Assembly: GCF_003236175.1 (NCBI RefSeq)
Contig: NZ_QKTW01000020.1
Coordinates: 1 to 64,000, forward strand
Reading direction: 5' to 3'
Origin: Taibaiella soli
GTDB taxonomy: Bacteria > Bacteroidota > Bacteroidia > Chitinophagales > Chitinophagaceae
DNA: 64,000 nucleotides
The position numbers were made by a program, and so were the translations under genes. Position 1 is the first letter of the stretch; each line of letters begins with the position of its first letter. Below, one piece after another: positions 33,044 through 40,053 of this stretch. The notes under the pieces were generated by a model. The model had not been told where the DNA came from, searched no databases, and was given only the letters and a program-made list of their open reading frames with translations.

Positions 33044-34705
33044 TTATTCAATGCCCAATTGTTTGAGCAACTTTTTGTGGTCGCCTGCCGAGCGTTTCGG
33101 TACTTCGTTGATGTCAAGCAGGCTGGAGATGACATCTTTGTCTGAAGCTGTTTTAGGAACGTTATACACGTTTTTAAATCCTTCCAGCGATATGTTTATG
33201 TTTTTCGCAGTAGCCTTTGAATCTGCAAAATCGCGGATGATATCCAGCACATCAAAATCGATGTATTCGGTTTGACTAGCGTCGATGATCACACTACTGT
33301 TTTCCGGCAGTTTATCGAGTGTTCGTTTGATACTCGCTTTATTTAGAAACGAAACTTCCTGCGCCAGCACAATTTTGATCAGATCTTTGTTAGTGTAACT
33401 GCTGCGGCTGTAGTAGTAAGGAATGCGCATGTTGTTGCGCAGAATAAAAAATACACTTACTACAAGTCCCAGCGCTACGCCTTTCAGCAGATCCGTAAGC
33501 ACTACGGCAACGACGGTAATGATAAACGGCGCAAACTGATTGAACCCGCCTTCTTTCCACATATGTTTGAACACTGCGGGATTGCAGAGTCGGTAACCCG
33601 TGATAATCAGAATGGCCGCGAGTGACGCCAGTGGAATATGATTGAGCAGTTTTGGAATAAACGCCACACAAACCAGCAGCAACGTGCCATGCACCATTGT
33701 CGACAATTTGGTTCGCGCACCTGCATTGATATTGGCGGATGAACGAACGATTACTGAAGTAACCGGCAGCGCACCGATCAGACCGCAGATCAGATTGCCG
33801 ATTCCCTGGGCTCGCAGTTCTGCGTTACCAGAAGTATATCGCTTCAGAGGATCTAGTTTGTCGGTAGCTTCAATACACAGCAGTGTTTCAATAGATGCTA
33901 CAATGGCGATGATCAAACCCGTTTGCCATACATGGGGATTGGCAAAGCCTCGAAAATCCGGTAAGGTATATTGTTGCAGATATTCGCCAAACGAGCTGGG
34001 AGTGGGTAGATGTACCATGTGTTTTGCACTGATGGCCCAATTACTGCCGGTCATTCTGAAGAGCTCATTTACGAGCACACCTGCCAGCACCGCAGCCAGT
34101 CCGCCCGGTAACCATTGTATTTTTTTTAGCGCCGGCCGTTGCCAGATAATCAATACCGCCAAAGAAACCAATGCTACCACAATTGCACCCGGATGTAGAA
34201 AATTGACAGAGTTGAGAATCGCGGAAAAAGTATTTTCTCCGGAAGCCTCAATAAAAAAGAAATCGCCCATATTGTCCTTATCATAACCCACCGCATGGGG
34301 CAATTCTTTTAGTATGATGATAACGCCGATCGCAGCCAGCATCCCTTCAATCACGTTAGAAGGAAAATAGTTGGAAATGCTTCCGGCTTTTAAAACGCCA
34401 AGAATAAACTGGATAAGCCCTGCCACCATAACGGCGCACAGGAAAACTTCAAAACTGCCGAGTGCTGTAATAGCCGTAGCTACTATAGCCGTAAGCCCGG
34501 CAGCAGGTCCGCTGACGCTCAGGTTGGATTTACTGAGAAATCCTATGACAATTCCCCCAACAATACCCGCGTTAATACCGGCAATCAGTGGGGCTCCGCA
34601 TGCCAGGGCAATGCCTAAACATAACGGAACCGCAATGAGGAAGACCACGAGTCCCGCCGTCGCGTCGTTTTTTGTATTGGAGAACAAATTAGTTTTTGTG
34701 TTCAT
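33044..34705 (-). CDS. SulP-family anion transporter with STAS domain
   Basis: 553 residues from the ATG at 34705 (MNTKTNLFSNTKNDATAGL); a GTG 19 codons upstream gives an atypical Cys-rich extension. The membrane part has about 10-12 spans with SulP signatures: GLVVFLIAVPLCLGIALACG, FLSKSNLSVSGPAAGLTAIV and GNLICGLIGALPVTSVIVRS. The C-terminal STAS domain includes SVIIDASQTEYIDFDVLDII. The family moves sulfate, bicarbonate or other anions. Being upstream of a carbonic anhydrase favours bicarbonate (BicA-like), but no sequence feature proves the substrate. Confidence 0.9.
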   Translation of the reverse strand: MNTKTNLFSNTKNDATAGLVVFLIAVPLCLGIALACGAPLIAGINAGIVGGIVIGFLSKSNLSVSGPAAGLTAIVATAITALGSFEVFLCAVMVAGLIQFILGVLKAGSISNYFPSNVIEGMLAAIGVIIILKELPHAVGYDKDNMGDFFFIEASGENTFSAILNSVNFLHPGAIVVALVSLAVLIIWQRPALKKIQWLPGGLAAVLAGVLVNELFRMTGSNWAISAKHMVHLPTPSSFGEYLQQYTLPDFRGFANPHVWQTGLIIAIVASIETLLCIEATDKLDPLKRYTSGNAELRAQGIGNLICGLIGALPVTSVIVRSSANINAGARTKLSTMVHGTLLLVCVAFIPKLLNHIPLASLAAILIITGYRLCNPAVFKHMWKEGGFNQFAPFIITVVAVVLTDLLKGVALGLVVSVFFILRNNMRIPYYYSRSSYTNKDLIKIVLAQEVSFLNKASIKRTLDKLPENSSVIIDASQTEYIDFDVLDIIRDFADSKATAKNINISLEGFKNVYNVPKTASDKDVISSLLDINEVPKRSAGDHKKLLKQLGIE

Positions 34706-34847
34706 GTTTTTGGAAATGGTATGCCGGCAAATGCACGGAACAAACATGCATGCACGTGGCACAAGATGATTTTGTGAGAATAAAAAGGAAGATGCTGCAG
34801 TCTTTCTCAGACAGCAGGATACAATGAGCGGGGAGGCTCAGAAAAAA

Positions 34848-35153
34848 CTAGCAGTTGGGAGGCGGCGTGAGGATGTCCGGTATATGGTAATCCGGAAGTG
34901 AGGCGGTGCGGTGGATTACCAGCAGCACTTTAGCTGTAAATTCTTTCGCTCTTGCGGTGGAGGTCATGTCCATGAAACTCACATGAAACGGGTCGCCTTC
35001 TTTTTTGATTTTAAGGTCGGGACCGTCGTCTGCATGGCCTTCATGTATTTCTTCAGTAGTGGTTGATTTGAACAATAACTTGCCGATCTCCTTTACAGGC
35101 AGTACCTGAAAGGAGAAGATCAATAGAAAAAACATGGCAAGATGTTGACGCAT
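34848..35153 (-). CDS. Small secreted protein of unknown family
   Basis: 101 residues from the ATG at 35153; the hydrophobic leader MRQHLAMFFLLIFSFQV fits a signal peptide. The mature part has an acidic/His stretch (EEIHEGHADDGPDLKIKK) and ends with a Pro-rich tail and a Cys (PDILTPPPNC). It is upstream of the SulP/carbonic anhydrase pair on the same strand, 142 bases away, so membership of that group is possible but not shown. No domain recognised. The gene borders the third CACATT array. Confidence 0.6.
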   Translation of the reverse strand: MRQHLAMFFLLIFSFQVLPVKEIGKLLFKSTTTEEIHEGHADDGPDLKIKKEGDPFHVSFMDMTSTARAKEFTAKVLLVIHRTASLPDYHIPDILTPPPNC

Positions 35154-35216
35154 CAAGGCAAATATGCATCATTCCGGTGAATTATAAAAAACTGATCTGT
35201 TTAAAAGAATGTTAAG

Positions 35217-35707
35217 ACCCTGTTTTCGTAATGTGAGGAATGTGCCGAAATGTGATTAATATGGTGAATGCACGAAATAGAGGGAATGTGATAAATGTGC
35301 GCAATTGGGTATAATGTGCCCAAGAGGGGAATGTAAGTACGTGGGTTAAACAGATTCCTCAGATTAAACACATTTTTAATCAGGATCTGGGCAAACACAT
35401 TAAACCACATTTATCACATTCACCGCATTTTTATTTAGAATCTGGACCAAACACATTCCTCACATTAAACAGATTAAACGCATTTTTAATCAGGATCAGG
35501 GCAAACATATTAAACCACATTTATCACATACATCACCTTTTTAATCAGAATGTGGGTCAAACACATTCCTCACATTAAACAGATTAAACACATTTTTAAT
35601 CAGGATCAGGGTAAACACATTAATCCACATTTCAGCACATTCCTCACATTTTTAATCAGAACGTAGGTCAAACACATTCCTCACATTAAACAGATTAAAC
35701 ACATTTC
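35217..35707. repeat. CACATT-family repeat array, copy C, with ~110-bp tandem units
   Basis: The left part (35217-35335) consists of AATGTG-type words. The right part is about 3.4 copies of a ~110-bp CACATT-type unit: 35341-35448 (diverged), 35449-35558, 35559-35669, and a partial copy from 35670. Units open AAACACATTCCTCACATTAA and contain ATTTTTAATCAGGATC. As in copies A and B, the word orientation flips once. It fills the divergent gap between the small secreted protein and the TPR gene; no gene is seen in it. Confidence 0.85.
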
Positions 35708-35725
35708 ATTGGTACAAATTATCAA

Positions 35726-35733
35726 TACCTTTG
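35726..35733 (+). promoter_or_regulatory. -7 promoter element of TPR gene
   Basis: TACCTTTG, an exact match to TAnnTTTG, ending 9 bases before the ATG at 35743. It overlaps the alternative TTG start at 35731, ruling against it. Confidence 0.55.
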
Positions 35734-35742
35734 CTGCAATTT

Positions 35743-36846
35743 ATGACCAACCAATTCACGAAGACCGTGCGCAGATATGTATTGGCTGCCGGCATTACGC
35801 TGGCTTCCGTACAGGCTTTTGCGCAAACCGCATGGCCCTCGCCGGAGGTAGAGCAGATGTATCAGCAGGCGCGTAATTATCTCACGTCAGGCAATATCCG
35901 TCAGGCAGTTGTGACCTATCAGCAGGCCATACAGCTGGCGCCAGATATAATGGTGCTTCGTCGTGATCTGGCACAGGCATATCAGCTTTCCGGCAATTAC
36001 GTGGATGCGTACAAACAATTGGACCCGGTTATCAAATCAGGCGCAGCTGATGAACAATGTTTTCAGCTCGCTGGTGCAAGCTTGGCGGCACAGGGAGAAG
36101 CAAAGAAGGCAAAATCTGTTTTATCTAAAGGAATAGAACGTTTCCCGCATTCCGGTTTACTTTATCATGAGCTCGGTAAGCAATATGATGATGTAAATGA
36201 TGAGGAGAACGCCTTAAAAGCCTGGGTGGAAGGCATTGAGGCAGAACCTGCGTACCATGTTAATTATTATGAGGCAAGTCGGACCTATTTTATTTCAAAT
36301 AAGATTGTCTGGGCTATTATATATGGAGAGATTTTTGTGAACATGGAACAGCAGACGCCAAGGTCTAACGAAACCCGGAAAATGCTGCTGGCGGCCTATA
36401 AAAAACTGTATTATACACCTGTTACAGGTGAATTGCCCGGTTTCGGACAGAATAAGAAGGAGAATATCAGCAACTTTGAAACTGCGGTGAAAACCACTTA
36501 TATGAAGCTGGCGCCGGTAGTGAGTGATGGCATTACGACCGAAAACCTCATTATGCTGCGTACCCGTTTTTTGATGGAATGGCAGACAAACTATGCTGCC
36601 CAATATCCGTTCACCTTATTTAAGTTTCAGGATGAATTGCTGAGAAATGGCAATTTTGATGTATATAATCAGTGGATGTTTGGCCGTGCCGATAACCAGC
36701 AACAATATGATGCCTGGAATAAGTTCCACGAAGGAGAAGTGAAAGCATTTACCGCCTGGGCAGGTCAGCACCGTCTGGCGCCGGTTGCCGCGGACTTTTA
36801 CAATGATAAAAAGGTAAAAGATATCTTCCCGAAAAATAAAAATTAA
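35743..36846 (+). CDS. Periplasmic TPR-repeat protein
   Basis: 367 residues from the ATG at 35743. The signal peptide runs through ITLASVQAFA. At least three TPR-type helix pairs occupy 30-180 (MYQQARNYLTSGNIRQAVVT, LRRDLAQAYQLSGNYVDAY and SGLLYHELGKQYDDVNDEEN). The C-terminal half is helical, rich in Trp and Tyr, and not assigned to a domain. It precedes a SurA-like chaperone gene, which has its own -7 box. A role in envelope protein handling is plausible but inferred from position only. Confidence 0.82.
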   Translation: MTNQFTKTVRRYVLAAGITLASVQAFAQTAWPSPEVEQMYQQARNYLTSGNIRQAVVTYQQAIQLAPDIMVLRRDLAQAYQLSGNYVDAYKQLDPVIKSGAADEQCFQLAGASLAAQGEAKKAKSVLSKGIERFPHSGLLYHELGKQYDDVNDEENALKAWVEGIEAEPAYHVNYYEASRTYFISNKIVWAIIYGEIFVNMEQQTPRSNETRKMLLAAYKKLYYTPVTGELPGFGQNKKENISNFETAVKTTYMKLAPVVSDGITTENLIMLRTRFLMEWQTNYAAQYPFTLFKFQDELLRNGNFDVYNQWMFGRADNQQQYDAWNKFHEGEVKAFTAWAGQHRLAPVAADFYNDKKVKDIFPKNKN

Positions 36847-36896
36847 TAATAAACGTTAAAAAACAGGGCCTGCCTATGTAAAGCCCTTAAATACAC

Positions 36897-36904
36897 TACT
36901 TTTG
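36897..36904 (+). promoter_or_regulatory. -7 promoter element of surA-like gene
   Basis: TACTTTTG, an exact TAnnTTTG match, 33 bases before the ATG at 36938 and overlapping a TTG (36902) that would otherwise open the frame. Confidence 0.5.
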
Positions 36905-36937
36905 TTCGCTAACTATTTTCGTTATTATCCAATTCGC

Positions 36938-38353
36938 ATGATGAGGCGTTACTCTTTCCTGTTCAGTACCTGTTTATTTGCGCTTGTTCTGTCTATCAGT
37001 TTGTTTGCCGGCCACAAAGCCGCCGCACAGCCACAGGGCGCTGCTGATAAAATACTTGCCGTAGTAGGACGTAACCGCATCATCCTTCAGTCTGAACTGG
37101 AAGCGCAGGCAACAAGCATGCGTATGCAAAATCCTGATCAGTGGAATGATACTATGAAATGTTCCATTCTGCAGCAGATGATCATGTCTAAAGTACTGGT
37201 AGAACAGGCAGAACGTGACAGCTTGCTGGTGAGTGACGATGATGTAGACGGTCAGCTCGATAACCGTATCCGTTACTTCATCAGTAGTGTATACGGAACA
37301 AAAGAAAGAATGGAAGAAGCAACCGGTAAAACCATTTACCAGTTGAAGGACGAATATCGTGACGTGGTGCGGGAAGAAATGATGCGTGAAAAAGTGCAGC
37401 AGAAAATCCTGGAACACGTAACCATTACACCGACAGAGGTAAAAGCATTCTACAATAAAATTCCAAAAGATAGTTTGCCGTTTTTCCCTGCATCAGTAGA
37501 GATCGGACAGATCGTAATTGATCCGCCGGTAAGTCCGGAAATGGACCAATATGCTTACAAAAAACTGGAAGATATCCGTAAACAGATCGTAGACGAGGGC
37601 AAAAGTTTCGAAACAATGGCCAGCATTTACAGTCAGGATCCGGGAAGCCGTGATAATGGCGGTCGCTACGATGGGGTAAGCCGCACCTCGGGTGGCTGGG
37701 CTCCGGAATTCGTGGTGGCAGCGTTCAAACTGCAGAATGGTGAAGTATCGCCAATCATTAAAACACAATTTGGTTACCATATTATACAGATGATCCAGCG
37801 CAAAGGCGATCAGGCCGATCTGCGTCATATCCTTATTATTCCTGACCGTACTTCAGCCGATTTCAAAAAATCGATGGAAAAACTGGACAGTGTACGTGCA
37901 GAACTGGTAACTGGAAAACTGACTTTCGCCCAGGCAGTAGGTAAATATTCTACGGATGAGGCATCCAAACTTACCGGCGGTATGATTTCAGATCCGCGTA
38001 CGAACAGTACACAGCTGGAAATTGATCAGCTCGATCCTGCAATGGCGTTGATGGTAGACAGTGTGAAAATGGGTACTTATTCGCAGCCACAGGTTTTCAC
38101 AAAACAATCAGGTGATAAATCTTGCCGCATCATTTATATGAAGGGCAGAAACGAACCACACAAAGCCAATCTTACAGACGATTATAATAAAATTCAGCAA
38201 GTAGCTCTTTCTCAGAAGCAAAATGAAAAAGTAGAAAAATGGCTGGAAGATAAATTGCCTTCTTACTATATGAAGATTGATCCGGAATATGAATCCTGTA
38301 GTGCTTTTGCCAATTGGAGAAAATATCTGAATCACAGTGGTGAGAGCAAATAA
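36938..38353 (+). CDS. surA: SurA-like periplasmic peptidyl-prolyl isomerase
   Basis: 471 residues from the ATG at 36938 (a second ATG follows directly). Signal peptide to about KAAAQ. The N-terminal chaperone region (ILAVVGRNRIILQSELEAQA) is SurA-like. Two parvulin (PpiC) domains follow: the first with SIYSQDPGSRDNGGRYDGVS, then VVAAFKLQNGEVSPIIKTQF and GYHIIQMI; the second, weaker, from ADLRHILIIPD through YSTDEASKLTGGMISD. The first keeps the conserved GG-G and GYHI residues. In the periplasm such proteins escort outer-membrane barrels to the Bam machine, fitting the many TonB receptors here. A terminator lies at 38364-38390. Confidence 0.9.
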   Translation: MMRRYSFLFSTCLFALVLSISLFAGHKAAAQPQGAADKILAVVGRNRIILQSELEAQATSMRMQNPDQWNDTMKCSILQQMIMSKVLVEQAERDSLLVSDDDVDGQLDNRIRYFISSVYGTKERMEEATGKTIYQLKDEYRDVVREEMMREKVQQKILEHVTITPTEVKAFYNKIPKDSLPFFPASVEIGQIVIDPPVSPEMDQYAYKKLEDIRKQIVDEGKSFETMASIYSQDPGSRDNGGRYDGVSRTSGGWAPEFVVAAFKLQNGEVSPIIKTQFGYHIIQMIQRKGDQADLRHILIIPDRTSADFKKSMEKLDSVRAELVTGKLTFAQAVGKYSTDEASKLTGGMISDPRTNSTQLEIDQLDPAMALMVDSVKMGTYSQPQVFTKQSGDKSCRIIYMKGRNEPHKANLTDDYNKIQQVALSQKQNEKVEKWLEDKLPSYYMKIDPEYESCSAFANWRKYLNHSGESK

Positions 38354-38363
38354 AGAGATAGCG

Positions 38364-38390
38364 ACGGGGCATTAAAAAGCCCCGTTTTTT
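38364..38390 (+). terminator. Terminator of surA-like gene
   Basis: ACGGGGC and GCCCCGT around ATTAAAAA, followed by a T tract; starts 11 bases past the stop. Confidence 0.88.
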
Positions 38391-38477
38391 GTTTTATGTA
38401 ATTTTTCAATCCGATATCCGGTGTTTTGCTTTTCCGGTTAAAGAAAATCCCGTTTTTTTGTTTCGTCAATTAGCCCA

Positions 38478-39068
38478 ATGACAAAAGTGTCGGAAGAATC
38501 TGTATTTAAATCCCTGTTTGATCAAGAATACGTCAAATTATGCCGCTATGCGTATACCTATATGCAGGATTCGCAGCTGGCGGAAGACGTTGTGCAAGAC
38601 ACTTTTATTAAGATCTGGGAGCAAAAGCGCGAACTGATCACTGCCCCTAATATTCGTTTTTATCTCATTACGGCCGTAAAGAATAACTGCATTTCAGCTA
38701 TCAGAAAGCAGAAAACGCAAATGATGGTGTTTACGGAAACGGCACCTGAGCCAGATCCGGAACCGGCATTTCATGTAGAAATTGTGGAAACAGAAGATCC
38801 GCAGGTAAAAAAGATAGCGGGAGCGCTTAATATGTTGCCGCCAAAATGTAAAGAGGTTTTTCTTCTGGTAAAACTGCATGGGCTGAGTTATAAAGACGCA
38901 GCCGCAACGTTGGGACTTTCGGTTAAAACGATCGAAAATCAGATGGGCAAGGCGATTAAGATTCTGAGAGAATCAGTTGCATTCTCCTTATTGACTGGAC
39001 TTATGATATTGTTTGCAAAAAAATATTTACTTTTTGTAGGGGTTTCTATGATTTCCTGCGTATTATAG
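38478..39068 (+). CDS. ECF sigma factor, FecI-like
   Basis: 196 residues. Sigma region 2 (FDQEYVKLCRYAYTYMQDSQ, then LAEDVVQDTFIKIWEQ) and region 4 (LNMLPPKCKEVFLLVKLHGL, then SYKDAAATLGLSVKTIENQM) are intact. After region 4 there is a ~30-residue hydrophobic tail (SVAFSLLTGLMILFAKKYLL and beyond) that could associate with the inner membrane. It heads a run of four genes: sigma, FecR, TonB receptor and DUF4249 lipoprotein. In such cell-surface signalling systems the receptor with bound ligand signals via FecR to release the sigma factor, which transcribes its own operon. Confidence 0.93.
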   Translation: MTKVSEESVFKSLFDQEYVKLCRYAYTYMQDSQLAEDVVQDTFIKIWEQKRELITAPNIRFYLITAVKNNCISAIRKQKTQMMVFTETAPEPDPEPAFHVEIVETEDPQVKKIAGALNMLPPKCKEVFLLVKLHGLSYKDAAATLGLSVKTIENQMGKAIKILRESVAFSLLTGLMILFAKKYLLFVGVSMISCVL

Positions 39069-39076
39069 AGTAGAGC

Positions 39077-40051
39077 ATGAATGAGCAAATTCAAATAATT
39101 ATTGCAAAGCAACTGAGCAACGAGGCCTCAGCTGCTGAATTGCAATTATTGCAAAACTGGCTCGCTGAAAATCCGGACCACTCAAAAGAGCTGGATTCAG
39201 TAAAAACAGCGTGGCAGGCAGCCGGCCAGGTGATTGAAAAATTGCCGGTTTGTGATGCTTCCGCCGCCTGGGCTAAAATATCGTCAAGAATCTGCCCCGA
39301 TAAATTACAGGACAAAAAGCCTACCCGCGTTATTTCTTTGACAAAATGGGCAGTTGGTGCTGCCGCCGTTTTGCTCATTGGCTTTTTTGTATTTCGCCTG
39401 GCTTCACCAGCTGATGTGAAAGTACTGGCTTCCACCCAAAACCAAATGATTGTATTGCCTGATGGTACGCATGTAACCCTGAAAAAAGGCAGTACACTTA
39501 CTTACCCTAAAGAATTTGCCGCTTCAGAACGTCATGTCGCGCTTAGCGGCGAGGCTTTCTTCGAAGTAACTCACAACGAGCACCAGCCGTTTACCATCGG
39601 TGCTAAAAAAGCTGATGTACGTGTGCTTGGCACCAAGTTTAATGTTTGCTGTAATGATCAGCGCACAGAGGTAACCGTTGCCAGCGGTCGTGTGCAGGTA
39701 ACCAATCATGACAACTCGGAAGAAAAAGTAGTACTCACAAAAGGCGAGCATGCAATTGTTGCTGCCGGACCAATTGCGAAAGATGCGGTGGCCGATGATA
39801 ATTATCTTTACTGGAAAACCGGCAATCTGGAATTTCGCCAGACGCCATTTGACGAGGTCGTAGCATCCATTGCAAAAGTGACCGATACGCAGATCCGGCT
39901 TGACGCCAGCCTGTCTGCCACCCAAAAATCCCAGGCGATCAATATCTCTTTCCACGAGCAATCTGTTGAAGAAATGCTGACGGAAATATGTCTCATCACC
40001 CAATGTAAATGGGCAAAGCAAAATAATATGTATATTATCACCGCAAAGTGA
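39077..40051 (+). CDS. FecR-family anti-sigma factor
   Basis: 324 residues, beginning 8 bases after the sigma gene. The cytoplasmic N-terminus (1-90) is helical and would bind the sigma factor. One membrane span, KWAVGAAAVLLIGFFVFRLA, is at about 90-109. The periplasmic FecR domain follows (QMIVLPDGTHVTLKKGST, GEAFFEVTHNEHQPF, VLGTKFNV). The C-terminal DUF4974/STN-like domain (LEFRQTPFDEVVASIAK, then FHEQSVEEMLTEI) contacts the receptor's signalling domain. Its stop overlaps a GTG of the next gene, indicating coupled translation. Confidence 0.94.
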   Translation: MNEQIQIIIAKQLSNEASAAELQLLQNWLAENPDHSKELDSVKTAWQAAGQVIEKLPVCDASAAWAKISSRICPDKLQDKKPTRVISLTKWAVGAAAVLLIGFFVFRLASPADVKVLASTQNQMIVLPDGTHVTLKKGSTLTYPKEFAASERHVALSGEAFFEVTHNEHQPFTIGAKKADVRVLGTKFNVCCNDQRTEVTVASGRVQVTNHDNSEEKVVLTKGEHAIVAAGPIAKDAVADDNYLYWKTGNLEFRQTPFDEVVASIAKVTDTQIRLDASLSATQKSQAINISFHEQSVEEMLTEICLITQCKWAKQNNMYIITAK

Positions 40052-40053
40052 TA

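Noticed and set aside
33642-34286. Long plus-strand frame opposite the SulP gene
   Set aside because: Antisense to a well-supported transporter; no known motif in the translation.
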